Below are positions 9,474 to 20,097 of a DNA stretch of 64,000 nucleotides, in pieces. Where the stretch lies: contig NW_020167520.1 of the NCBI RefSeq assembly GCF_001641265.1, forward strand, positions 1,984,001-2,048,000, in the 5' to 3' direction. How positions within the stretch are numbered: the stretch's first letter is position 1; each line of letters starts with the position of its first letter. The notes beneath the pieces were generated by a model. That model was not told the DNA's origin, did not search any database, and saw nothing but the letters and a program-made list of their open reading frames with translations. The DNA is from Pseudogymnoascus destructans. Taxonomy: Eukaryota; Ascomycota; Leotiomycetes; Thelebolales; Thelebolaceae. Both the position numbers and the translations under genes were made by a program.

Positions 9474-12400
9474 ATGGCACTCGATACGTCGAACGGCTAT
9501 GCGGCCGCAGGCACCTTCCACGATCTCAACGAGCCGTCCCTGCCCATATTCAACATCGAGCGGGTTCAGCTACAGTTCTCAATCGGCTCCGACTTCGTCG
9601 CTGCTCAGGTCGCCAACAATGTCCTCGTTCTCGCCCTCTCGAGCGGCCGCATCCTGCGCATAGATTTAGACAATGCCGAGGATATAGATGGTAAGCCGCA
9701 CGTTGCAGAGGGGATGAAGAAGACTCCATGCTAACCTTGCAGACATTGACCTGCCCAAGAAGACGTCCGAGATTGGCGTGATACGGCGCATGTTCTTGGA
9801 TCCGACTGCCTCGCATCTCATTATCAGCACGAGCTTGGGCGAAAACTACTACCTCCATACCCAGTCCCGACAGCCGAGACCGCTTTCACGGCTCCGTGGC
9901 GTTTCCATCGAGTGCGTGGCTTGGAATCCGTCTCTTCCAACGGCCTCGACACGAGAGATACTCATAGGCACAACTGATGGGAATATATACGAAGTATACA
10001 TCGAGACCTCAACTGAGTTCTACCGCCGAGAGGACAAGTACTTGAAGTCGCTCCAGAAGCTTCCAGATGGAGCAATTACGGGTCTCTGGGTTGACACCAT
10101 TCAACCCGGCAGAGCAGATATACGGAGAGTCGTGATTGCAACACGGGGTAGACTATTACATCTAGTTGGTAAAGCTACAAGGTCCGGCACCGAAGGCGGC
10201 GGCTCTATCTATGCGAAGCTATTCGAGTCCGAACAGCCAACAGTCCACGAGATATCTCGAATATCCTCAACTTTTACCTCGTCACTTGTAGTGTCACCGG
10301 ACTCACCTGATTCCTCGTCACCTGAGGCACTGGTGCCGGATCGCACCTATGCTTGGTTGTCGTCTCAGGGAGCGTTCTACGGGAAACTCCTCTCGACCCC
10401 AGTTACTTCAGAATTAGGAAGCAAGGTGTTCGCGGAGTCAAAGATACTTCTCATATCACAACTCCCAGTTGGCGAGTTATCGTCTGGAAGAGCGAAACCT
10501 GTTCAGGAAGGCGTTGATGCTATTGCCCTGACCCAGTGGCATATTTTGCATCTTGTGGGCGGGCGAATAGTCGCCATCAACAGGCTCGATGATACTGTCG
10601 TGTTCGACCAACTCGTGCTAGACCCTGGACAACAGGCAGTGGCTTTACTTGCTGATCAACAAAAGAATACATTCTGGCTTTTTACAACAACTGAGATTTT
10701 CGAAATCGTTGTCACAGAAGAAGACCGAGACATCTGGAAGGTCATGCTTCGGAATGAGAATTTCGATGCTGCACTACGATATGCGAGGTCACCATCGCAA
10801 AAAGACGCCGTTGCCACCGCCTCAGGCGATTACCTGATTGGCAGAGGCCAATACCTGGAAGCCGCCGGTGTATATGGAAAGAGCAGCAAGCCGTTCGAGC
10901 AGGTTGCCCTGGCTCTCATCGAACACGATCAGCAAGATGCTCTCCGAAAGTATCTGTTGACTAAGATTGCCACCTTCAAAAAGTCCTCGGTCATGCAGAG
11001 GATTATGCTAGCAAGTTGGCTGGTGGAAGTATTCATGTCGAAGCTCAATTCGTTGGATGACACCATTGTAACGAAAGCGGAACTATCGGAGTCACTCAGC
11101 CCAGAGCAGACTCAAAGCCAGCTAGAAACGATTAAAACGGAGTTTCATGAATTCGTGACAAAGTATAAAAACGATCTCGATCGCAAGACCACATACGATA
11201 TTATCAGCAGCCATGGGAGAGAAGAGGAGCTCCTTTTCTTCGCCAGTGCTGTTAACGATCATAACTATGTTCTCGGATACTGGGTCCAAAGAGAACGTTG
11301 GCCAGAAACCCTTAACGTTCTTAAAAAGCAGACCGATGCCTCAATATTCTATCGATACAGCAGCGTTCTTATCACTCACGTTGCTGCCGACTTAATCGAC
11401 ATCCTTATGCGCCACCCGACATTGAAAACACGCGACTTGATTCCTGCTCTCTTAACCTACAATCGTACCTTCAATGGGCCGCTGTCGAAGAACCACGCCG
11501 TCCGATACCTTCTCTTCACCATTAATACCCTCAACTCCACCGATGCCGCCGTCCATAACACCCTAATTTCCATATGCGCGTCGCACCCCTCTCCCAACGA
11601 ATCCACCCTCCTGTCCTACCTCGAGTCTCAAGGAGACACCCCCTCCTTCGACTCCGACTTCGCCCTCCGCCTCTGCATCCAGCACTCCCGCATCCAGTCC
11701 TGCGTCCATATCTACAGCACAATGGGCCAATACCTCCAAGCCGTTACCCTAGCCCTCTCTCACAACGCCATCGACCTCGCCTCCTCCATCGCCAACCGCC
11801 CCACCCTCCCCTCCCTACGCAAGAAGCTCTGGCTCCTCGTCGCCAAAACCGTCATCGGCGAGAGCGACGGCATCGCTACAGCCCTCGCCTTCCTCTCGCG
11901 CTGCCCTCTCCTCAAGATTGAGGACCTCATCCCCTTTTTCCCCGACTTCGTCGTCATCGACGACTTTAAGGATGAGATTTGCGACGCCCTCGAGGGCTAT
12001 TCGCGAAGCATCGACGCGCTACGCGAGGAGATGGACAGCAGCGCCCGCACCGCCGCGCACATCAAGGAAGAGGTCGCTGCGCTAGGCGGGCGTTACGCCA
12101 TCGTCGAGCCGGGCGAGAAGTGCTATGTGTGCTCGCTGCCTCTACTGGCGAGGCAGTTTTTTGTGTTTCCGTGCCAGCATGCGTTTCACTCGGATTGCCT
12201 GGGCAGGAAGGTCCTGGACGGAGGTGGGAAGGCTAAATCCAACAGGATTAGAGAGTTGCAGGCGCTGGTAGGGAAAGGGATGGTGGGGGGGAAGGGGAGA
12301 GAGGAGGCGGTTAGGGAGTTGGATGCTTTGGTGGCGGAGAGCTGGTGAGTTACTTTTCTTTTCCTTTTTAACGCTTTTTGAGACGGCTTGACTAATATAT

Positions 12401-12494
12401 TGGCGGTAGTGTTTTGTGCAGCGAGTATGCGATTAAGCGGATCGACGAACCGTTCGTGACTGAGGCGGATGATGGAGGAGACTGGGCACTTTGA
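9474..12494 (+). CDS. vps18: Vps18/Pep3, core subunit of HOPS/CORVET tethering complexes
   Basis: Shared core subunit of the class C Vps complexes that tether endosomes and vacuoles before SNARE fusion. Exons are 9474-9690, 9743-12344 and 12410-12494, giving 967 aa, the usual length. The N-terminal half is the Pep3/Vps18 beta-propeller (IERVQLQFSIGSDFVAAQVA, SASHLIIS-type repeats, STREILIGTTDGNIYE). A clathrin-heavy-chain-type helical repeat region follows. The C-terminal RING-H2 begins CYVCSLPLL...FPCQHAFHSDC. Its last cysteine pair (SCVLCSEYAIK) is created by splicing the final short exon, and without that splice the RING would be truncated at SW. A longer ORF starting at 9272 in another frame overlaps the start and is not the gene. 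The start at 9474 gives MALDTSNGY, as in homologues I recall. Confidence 0.95.
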
Positions 12495-12776
12495 GCGTAG
12501 ATGGGCAGCAGTATGCTTGAATGGCCATGGGCCGATGGTGATATTTTGGCGTTCATTGACGTAGAACATACAACATCATCATATACCAAAATCCAAGGAA
12601 GATATAACATTCAAACGAATATACCGAAACACTGCCTCGTAATGGACCTTTACTTTGACTGCGTAGCTCTATGCTAAAAAATCACGTTAAATTGGTGCTT
12701 CAAGTCAGGTAATTTGGTATATTCAATTCAAAGTAAACGCCTCCGACTTTTCCTATTCATCCAGCCATATATATCT

Positions 12777-15134
12777 CTAATCCCACGACTCAAGGTTCCT
12801 GAGCACACATCCCTCCTTCTCACCCCTCTCCACAAGTGTTCCGATCGTATAAACCGTCTCTCCCTCCTCCTCAAGCTCCTTAATCAACTGCTCCACATTC
12901 TCCTTCGCCACCACCGCCACCATCCCCACCCCGGTATTGAAGGTCCTCCCCATCTCCACCCCACTCACATTCCCGGCCTTCTTCAACCACCTAAACACCT
13001 CCGGCAGCTTCCACGCCGCAACGTCAATATCAGCAGCCAAATGCGCCGGCAGCATGCGCGGCACGTTCTCCGCCAGCCCACCGCCTGTAATATGCGACAG
13101 CCCCTTCACGAGACGCTTACGCACCACGCGCAGCAGCGAACGCACATAGATCTTCGTCGGGGTAAGCAGGCTCGTGCCGACGGACGCAGAGGTGTCCCAA
13201 GGCGCGGTATCGGTGTAGGCCAGCCCCTCGCGCGCGATGATGCGGCGCACGAGCGAGAAGCCGTTGGAGTGGACGCCGTTGGAGGCAAGGCCGATGAGGA
13301 CGTCACCGGGGATCATAGCAGACTTCATCGGGAGGGTGAGGTCCTTGGTCATAGCGCCAATAGCGGCACCAGCGGCGTCATAGTCGTCGCGCTGGTACAT
13401 GCCCGGCATCTCGGCGGTCTCGCCACCGACGAGGGCGCAGTTGGCTTGCTTGCAGCCCGCGGCTACGCCCTCGACGAAGGCGGCGGCGCTCTCGAGGTTG
13501 AGCTGGCTGCAGCCGTAGTAGTCGAGGAACATGAGGGGTTCGGCGCCCTGGACGACGAGGTCGTTGACGTTCATGGCGACGAGATCGATGCCGACGGTGT
13601 CGTGCTTGTTCATGGCCTGCGCGACCATGAGCTTGGTGCCAACGCCGTCGATGGCGCCGACCATCACGGGCGCGGTGGTGTAGCCAGCGCTCGCGAGGTC
13701 AACTTCGCCGCCGAAGCCGCCGATTTCGGCGTCAGCGCCGGGGCGCTTGGTGGAGGCTACGGCGGACTTGATGCGTTCGACGAACTCGTTGCCGGCGTCG
13801 ATGCTGACGCCTGCTAAGGCGTATGTTAGGGCCTCCTTCTCGGCGGCCTTTTGCTTGAAGGCGCGGTGTGCAATGTCCTTGCGGAACTGCATCTTATCGA
13901 ACTTGATGTGGTCGACGCCGACATAGGCTCTCTTGACGGCCTCTTCAAGAGTCTCGGCGGTCGAGGTAGCGGCGATAACGCGGCCACCCGCGGTCTGGAG
14001 CTGGCCATCCTTGATGACAGTTCCGGCATGGAAATGGTTCGTGCCAGACGGAGGAGTCTGGATAGTCATGGGAGTACCGGTGGGGTAAGCTCCTGGATAG
14101 CCGCCGGCAGCTACCACAACGGTTGCGCCAAATTTGGCATCGACCTCAACCGTTACGCTGTCCAGCCATCCTTCGGTACATGCGACCATAATCTCAGCCA
14201 AATCGGAGTCCTTGCTCATAAGCGGGAGCAAAGTTTGGGTCTCAGGGTCACCGAATCTAACGTTATATTCGAGGGTCTTCGGTCCGTCCTTGGTGATCAT
14301 CAGGCCAGTGAATAGGGTGCCGACGAATGGAAATCTATCCTTGCGCATTCCATCAATTGTGGGCTGGAGAATTGTTCGCTCCACCTCCTCCATCAGAGCC
14401 TTGGTAGCGAGGCTTGTTGGAGCATAGCATCCCATGCCGCCTGTGTTCGGTCCTTGGTCGCCATCGAATATCCTCTTGTGGTCTTGCGCTGCCGGCAGGG
14501 ATTTGATCGTGTAGCCGTCGCTGAAGCTCAGAATGCTCAACTCATCTCCCTCCAGAAACTCCTCAATGACAACCTCGTCACCAGCAGCCCCAAATTCCTT
14601 GTCCTGCATGATATCCTTCAAAGCCGCTTGTGCCTCCTCCTTGGTCGTCGGAATGATAACGCCCTTTCCGGCAGCAAGGCCGCTGGCCTTAATGACGACA
14701 TTGTGATCAATCGTGTCCAGGTACTTGCGAGCGGCCTCGTAGTCAGAGAAGTTTTCGTATGCAGCGGTAGGAATGTTGTGCTTCTTCATGAAATCCTTCG
14801 AGAAAGTCTTGCTCCCCTCCATGCGCGCAGCGGCTTTGGAAGGGCCATAGCAGCGAATTCCAACGGCGTGGAAGTAATCTTCGATGCCGTCAACCAATGG
14901 AGCCTCGGGTCCTGGGACAACCAGGTTAATCTTGTTCTCCTTTGCAAATGCAACAAGTCCTGGGTAGTCATTGGCCTTGACGGAGTTGTTGTTGGTGACC
15001 TTTTTACACGTCGCTGTGCCTCCGTTACCGGGTACCGCAATTATGGACTCCACGCGGGCAGACTGGCTCAGCTTCCAAGCCAGAGCATGCTCACGGCCGC
15101 CATTGCCAACGAGAAGGATACGGAGAGGCTCCAT
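12777..15134 (-). CDS. ADE5,7: Bifunctional GARS-AIRS purine biosynthesis enzyme (ADE5,7)
   Basis: Single-exon 785-aa fusion that catalyses two steps of de novo IMP synthesis in the cytosol. The N-terminal phosphoribosylamine-glycine ligase half (residues 1-430) begins RILLVGNGGREHALAWKL and shows the ATP-grasp segments GPEAPLVDGI, KASGLAAGKGV and VRFGDPETQ. The C-terminal phosphoribosylformylglycinamidine cyclo-ligase half (about 440-785) shows YALAGVSIDAGNEFVERI, GAIDGVGTKL, AMNVNDLVVQGAEPL, LVGGETAEMPGMY and HITGGGLAENVPR. Domain order and length match yeast Ade5,7. It is one of the few long uninterrupted genes here, in strong contrast to URC1. It is convergent with vps18, with 282 bases between the stops. 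Confidence 0.98.
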   Translation of the reverse strand: MEPLRILLVGNGGREHALAWKLSQSARVESIIAVPGNGGTATCKKVTNNNSVKANDYPGLVAFAKENKINLVVPGPEAPLVDGIEDYFHAVGIRCYGPSKAAARMEGSKTFSKDFMKKHNIPTAAYENFSDYEAARKYLDTIDHNVVIKASGLAAGKGVIIPTTKEEAQAALKDIMQDKEFGAAGDEVVIEEFLEGDELSILSFSDGYTIKSLPAAQDHKRIFDGDQGPNTGGMGCYAPTSLATKALMEEVERTILQPTIDGMRKDRFPFVGTLFTGLMITKDGPKTLEYNVRFGDPETQTLLPLMSKDSDLAEIMVACTEGWLDSVTVEVDAKFGATVVVAAGGYPGAYPTGTPMTIQTPPSGTNHFHAGTVIKDGQLQTAGGRVIAATSTAETLEEAVKRAYVGVDHIKFDKMQFRKDIAHRAFKQKAAEKEALTYALAGVSIDAGNEFVERIKSAVASTKRPGADAEIGGFGGEVDLASAGYTTAPVMVGAIDGVGTKLMVAQAMNKHDTVGIDLVAMNVNDLVVQGAEPLMFLDYYGCSQLNLESAAAFVEGVAAGCKQANCALVGGETAEMPGMYQRDDYDAAGAAIGAMTKDLTLPMKSAMIPGDVLIGLASNGVHSNGFSLVRRIIAREGLAYTDTAPWDTSASVGTSLLTPTKIYVRSLLRVVRKRLVKGLSHITGGGLAENVPRMLPAHLAADIDVAAWKLPEVFRWLKKAGNVSGVEMGRTFNTGVGMVAVVAKENVEQLIKELEEEGETVYTIGTLVERGEKEGCVLRNLESWD

Positions 15135-15491
15135 TGCGAGAGATTTTTTGCCTCTTTAAACTCGCCGAGAGCGTTGCTTGTTGATTCTCCAAGTGACAAC
15201 GAAGTCGTGAAATTTTGGCGGGGTCAAGATATTTTCTGGTGGGGTAGCGGAATGTGGATAAAGAAATGTTAGAATTAGCGGCTGGGGGTCGCTTGCTATT
15301 GGACTCCACAAAGCCAGAACAGACGCAAGGCTACAGAACGAGGCTTTGAGATGCCAAACCCCATAAGTTAGACAAACAACATCATTGTAGCGGATTATCA
15401 TACCCTAAGGAGTACAGATCCTACAAATCCTACCGCTTCATAATCATCAGCCCAGAGCCCAAGCCGGAACGCCCGCCTGTTTTCTCATATT
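15135..15491. other. Short intergenic region upstream of ADE5,7
   Basis: About 360 bases containing the ADE5,7 promoter and leader and the 3' end of vps45. Only small shadow ORFs are present. Confidence 0.5.
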
Positions 15492-17327
15492 CTATCGCCT
15501 TGTCGTCTCTTGCCGAAGCCTCCCTGCCGCTGTCGTAGGTGCTGGTGCTGGCCACGACGTAACCGCATCATCAACCTCTTCTAAGAAGGTGACGCTGTTA
15601 TGTATACATGTTGCACCTAAAACGACCCTTATGCCAGGCACTGAAGCGTTGATAGTAGCAACCAACTTTGCTTCTTCATACGTGGTCCCGCCAATCATGA
15701 ACACTATGATGTCTTGAGGCTTGTCCCTCGTCGAGCCTCCGCCATCTACAAATGGATACTGCTGTTCTCGCAACCTCCCTTTGATGAGCTCTTGCAAGGT
15801 TATCTCTAGTCGTGGGGAGTGCTGAGTGTACACATTATCCACTCCCTTCAAGCCTTTGAGGCGATCACGAGCGCCCGAAAAAATATTGGCGGACTCGAAC
15901 ATGTCGGTTATACCACTGGCATTTTGGACCTGCTGGAGAGAAGATTGGTAGTGGAGTAGCTTCGAAACTATGTCGATCTGCCGTTGTGGCATATTACCTG
16001 TGGCGCCCAATAGATCAAGTAACAGAGGCAGAGCGTTGGACGGGTGCCTTTGATGGCGCAATGCGTATAGAGCAACCAGCCTCACCTTTCCTTCAGCAGT
16101 TACGGAGGGCGATTGTAATAGCCGCTGCACATTCTATAGTAAAACAAGTCAGTGATGCTCTGCCTGAGAGCAGGAAACACCGGGACTTACCTTCAGATCT
16201 GCTGCATGGTTGTCATTGCACGCCAAACTCTGCTCAACCTCACTGACTTCCAAGAGATTCTCCGCTCCTACTTTTCGACTCAGCTCGCCAACAATAGTCA
16301 CATGTTTGCTAACATTCCCAGACAGCTTCCGGAACTCGGGATATTCTTCAATGAAGCGCTTCATGTCGGCAATCGACTCGATGTTTGAGCTGCTCTTTGT
16401 TTTTGACTGGTATTGTTCGACGTAGTCCTTAATATTCCCTCCAAGGTCGCCAAAATTCAGGTACATGTTCTTCTTGAAGAATGGGTCCTGGTCCTGAGAG
16501 AGAACAACTTCCTTCAACTCCGGCCTAACGTCAGGAACACTATGAAGGTCGACGCGGCCGTTATTAATGCCCAAAAGCTCATGCACCATCGCTTGGTATG
16601 TCCATTGTGAGAGCAACGGCGTGATGGGATCGTCTCTGCGATCTAATATAAGTAATATTGGCGGTGTATCGACTTTTCGGAAGTCGAAGAGTTGCTCTTC
16701 CTGGCTAACAAGGTATCGCACTTCCGTCGCAAGCTTTTTCGCCAGGAGACTGTTCTTTTCATACCGTATTAACGGCTTCTTCTTCAAAGAGAGTAGTAGT
16801 CCCACAATTCCATCGGTGCTCCTTTGCAATGCATCCGCGTTCCACATATCCGGGCTTCCGCTCCATATTCGTTTTGGTATCGTCAGATCTAACGTAAACA
16901 GGTCTGGGTTGATCACAATGTAGTCTGCAAAGTGCTCCTGAACTGCTTTAATAACCTCGTAGTCATCTGCTTCTGCAAGCCGCTCGAGCGAAGATTTCTT
17001 CGTCACATTGCTAAAGTAGAGGTTGTATTCGCCGTATTTGGGATCGCGCAGCTCATCGATGAGATACTGTATGGATTCGGCGGAGGGTCGGACAAAACAC
17101 AAGCATCGTAGATGTCGCATCTTCTCTCGATTTTGGTTTTCTAACCTGTCGATAAGGTACACTTCGTGGTTTAGTAGTGCTGACTGGGTAATCGCAGTGG
17201 ACGCAATATTGACGGTTTCGCTGTCCAATAGCAAGATCTTCATCTTCGCCGATGGTGTCCCTGATGCGCTATCCCCAGCGGACACCATCTTCGATATATA
17301 ACCCGTCACTGCCTGAATGACATCCAT
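15492..17327 (-). CDS. vps45: Vps45, Sec1/Munc18-family regulator of endosomal SNAREs
   Basis: SM protein that binds the Tlg2/Pep12-type syntaxins and controls SNARE assembly between Golgi and endosome. Exons are 17327-16191 and 16133-15492, joined in phase 0 (DLK|NVQ) by a 57-nt intron, giving 592 aa (yeast Vps45 577). Sec1-family landmarks are KMKILLLDSETVNIASTAITQS, NLYFSNVTKKSSLERLA, PPILLILDRRDDPITPLLSQWTY and the C-terminal IIVFMIGGTTYEEAKLV followed by GATCIHNSVTFLEEV. The ORF is open for 13 codons upstream, but MDVIQAVTGYISKMVS is the normal fungal N terminus, so the start is at 17327. A separate 106-codon ORF ends only 35 bases upstream on the same strand. Confidence 0.95.
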
Positions 17328-17362
17328 CCTGGCGATATGTAGCTCGATTCTGGAGCGGGTGC

Positions 17363-17683
17363 TCAAGTGTATGGTCGTCGTAAGCCCCTCTGCATGTCTT
17401 CAAGAACGTCCCCCTCCCAGTCCGCCTGGTTTCCTCCTGTCGCTATAGGAACAGAATGACTGCGCGAGGTATTGGCTAGTAAACTGGTGCTGTTTGCTGA
17501 ATTGTTTATCTTCGGTGGGTTTTCGTTGGAGGGAATGAGGCGGTTTGTCACTTCTGCCCTCTTCTGTTGAAGCTCGAACAGGGGTGTTCCTCTGGAAAAC
17601 GGCGGCAAGGTGACAGCTCCACCACGTGCGGAAAGATCCGCGTCGGAAGCACCAGATGACGTCCGGGGCACTTTAGACTTCAA
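17363..17683 (-). CDS. Short ORF immediately upstream of vps45, unknown
   Basis: An ORF of 106 codons ending 35 bases before the vps45 ATG, inside the 490-base divergent region between vps45 and ale1. The predicted protein is polar, with SARGGAVTLPPFSRGTPLF, a short charged stretch (ELQQKRAEVTNRL) and an acidic end (DWEGDVLEDMQRG). I do not recognise it. The amino-acid composition looks like a real, partly disordered protein. It may be a separate small gene with almost no spacer to vps45, part of the vps45 5' leader (a long uORF), or a chance ORF. No GT donor between its end and the vps45 start would fuse the two. Confidence 0.4.
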   Translation of the reverse strand: MKSKVPRTSSGASDADLSARGGAVTLPPFSRGTPLFELQQKRAEVTNRLIPSNENPPKINNSANSTSLLANTSRSHSVPIATGGNQADWEGDVLEDMQRGLRRPYT

Positions 17684-17819
17684 CGAGCTTCAACAGGGTC
17701 GAGGCGTCTTTCTGGTATTTTGCAAAACAAATCAAGTATCTTCAAATGGAAGCTCGATGAGAAATTAAGAGCACCATTTACTTGCGCTCAGCGATTGGCA
17801 AGTGGCAGCACAGAGTAAA

Positions 17820-19695
17820 ATGTTGCCCTTCATCAATATTCGTGAGCTCCTCAAAAATATATTTCCTTTCGTGGAGCCAGAGCAGGTACTGATCCCAACC
17901 TGCAGCCTTCGAATATGCTTCGTCGATTATAGGGGCATCCCCAGACGAGTGTAAGTTTTTATCAGATACTTCTACGCGTATTTAACTAATAACCTCACAG
18001 TGAAGCTTATATTCTCCTTCATCCTCTCGTACCCCCTCTGTGGTGTTCTCAAGCGCATCCCTGATTCGAAACCAGCATACAAGAACCTGTTTATAATAGG
18101 GTTGGTGCTCTGTCACCTCCCATATTTTTGCGCTGACTCGTAGTAGGGTCTCCGTGTTCTACTTGGTAGGGCTTTTCAGCCTTTGGGATGGCATGCGAAC
18201 AGTCGCGATCAGTGCAGTGGGCACGTACGCAATCGCGCTGAACATCAGCGGCCCCCTCATGCCATGGATAGCCTTCGTCTTTCTTATGGTGCACCTGTCG
18301 ATAAACCAAATTCAGCGACAAATACTTGCCGACCCTGGGGTGGTGGATATTACCGGCGCACAAATGGTTCTGGTGATGAAGCTGAGCGCATTCTGTTGGA
18401 ATGTTGCAGACGGTCGCCTCCCCGAGAGCGAGTTGTCTGACCTACAAAAGGAAAAGGCGCTGAAACAACTTCCCAACCCGCTGGACTATGCAGCATGGGT
18501 TCTGTTCTTTCCCTCCCTCTTCGGTGGACCAGCCTTTGATTTTGTGGATTATACGAAATGGATTGAATGCACCATGTTTGATCTTCCTCCCGGCGTGGAC
18601 CCATCAAAGAAACCGCCTACTCGCAAGAAGCGCAAGATCCCACGCAGTGGAACCCCGGCTATGTGGAAGGCGGCCGAGGGGGCGTTTTGGATTTTCTTGT
18701 TCCTACAACTCTCAGGCTACGTTAGCACTGAGGTCTTCATTGGCAAGAAGTTCTTAACATTCGGCTTTGTCAAGCGCGTGTGGTTTCTATACCTGCTCGG
18801 TTTCACTTCGCGGCTGAAGTATTACGGCGTATGGGCATTGACAGAGGGTGCCTGTATCCTCAGTGGTCTTGGCTACAATGGCGTCGACGAAACAACAGGA
18901 AAGGTCTCGTGGAACAAGCTGGAGAACGTAAACCCATGGGGCGTTGAGACTGCTCAAAACAGCCGTGCATATCTAGGGAACTGGAATATGAACACCAACA
19001 ACTGGCTTCGAAACTATATCTATCTGCGAGTAACTCCTAAGGGAAAGAAGCCAGGTTTCCGTGCAAGCATGGCTACTTTTGTCACCAGCGCATTCTGGCA
19101 CGGCTTCTATCCCGGTTACTACTTGTCGTTTGTGGCAGCCAGTTTTATTCAGACCATCGCCAAAAGTGAGTCCACACCCCTGTCTCCTTCCCCCAAATTT
19201 CCATACTGACAACATCCAGACTGCCGCCGCTACTTCCGACCATTCTTCCTCGACCCAGTAAGCGGCAAGCCCACCTCCACCAAAATATACTACGACGCCC
19301 TCTCGTGGTTCGTCACGCAATTCATACTCTGCTTCGTCACCGCCCCCTTCATAATCCTCGCCTTCCAAGACTCCCTCCTCGTCTGGTCCCGCGTCTACTT
19401 CTACGCCCTCATCGCCATCGGCGGCATGACCGCCTTCTTCGCCTCCCCCGCGAAGCCCTATCTCAAGCGACAGATCGAGATCCGTGCCGCTCGCGCGAAC
19501 GGCGGGAAGAAGCTTGAGAGGAAGCTGGGTTCGGACACGCTTTCGCAGCAGCCGGTTTTGGGACTGCCGCCGGATCCACAGTGCGATTTTGAGGAGGCGG
19601 TGAGGGAGATTAGGGAGGAGTTTGATGCGAGACACGGTAAGGGACTGGGGAGGGCGGCGACGATGCCGGCGCTTGCTAGGAAGGAGGGTGGTTAG
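17820..19695 (+). CDS. ale1: Ale1/Slc4-type lysophospholipid acyltransferase (MBOAT)
   Basis: ER multi-pass acyltransferase that re-acylates lysophospholipids (LPC, LPE, LPA) in the Lands cycle. Five exons: 17820-17841, 17906-17950, 18001-18100, 18147-19165 and 19220-19695, giving 553 aa. The first exons give MLPFINIPFEYASSIIG and DELKLIFSFILSYPLCG, matching the fungal N terminus as I remember it. MBOAT landmarks are the conserved Asn region (YLGNWNMNTNNWLRNYIYLR) and the catalytic His in TSAFWHGFYPGYYLSF. Several hydrophobic segments flank these. The basic segment KKPPTRKKRKIPRSG is a cytosolic loop. The C terminus carries a charged tail without a clear KKXX signal. Exon 5 switches from C-ending to G-ending codons part-way through. 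Confidence 0.93.
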
Positions 19696-20097
19696 ACGAT
19701 GGGGATGAGGATATGCAGCGTATACCATAGCGGTTTGATTGCACTTGGTACATGCATGGATGACGTTAGTCGGAGACGCGATTGTTATGTCTTTCAGTCT
19801 ATACATTTGCGAGAAGCGGGTTCGCGGATGGCGTAGGCCACCTGCGAGTATATATCATGTCTTGTTATAAGTGAACAATATGGCAAAGAATTTCGTACGG
19901 TATTATACAATATGAGGATGATTGGTGTATAAATATAAATAATTTATAAGTTATATATTTTTAATTCCCGAATAATAATATTTATGGCTAATTTGAATAT
20001 AACATAGTTAATCAGATTTCAATATTTTAATATTACATATAAATTGCCATCAGGTTTAATATCCGTATAGAAAATTAGAATTAACTACCAACTTGCT
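19696..20097. other. AT-rich convergent intergenic region
   Basis: About 400 bases between the stops of ale1 and rce1. The part from roughly 19870 to 20090 is distinctly A+T-rich, with TATA/AATA words. No ORF or RNA gene is supported. It probably contains both 3' ends. Confidence 0.55.

Noticed and set aside
9272..9694. ORF overlapping the vps18 start in another frame
   Set aside because: It has no family features, and the vps18 frame from 9474 carries the conserved N terminus.
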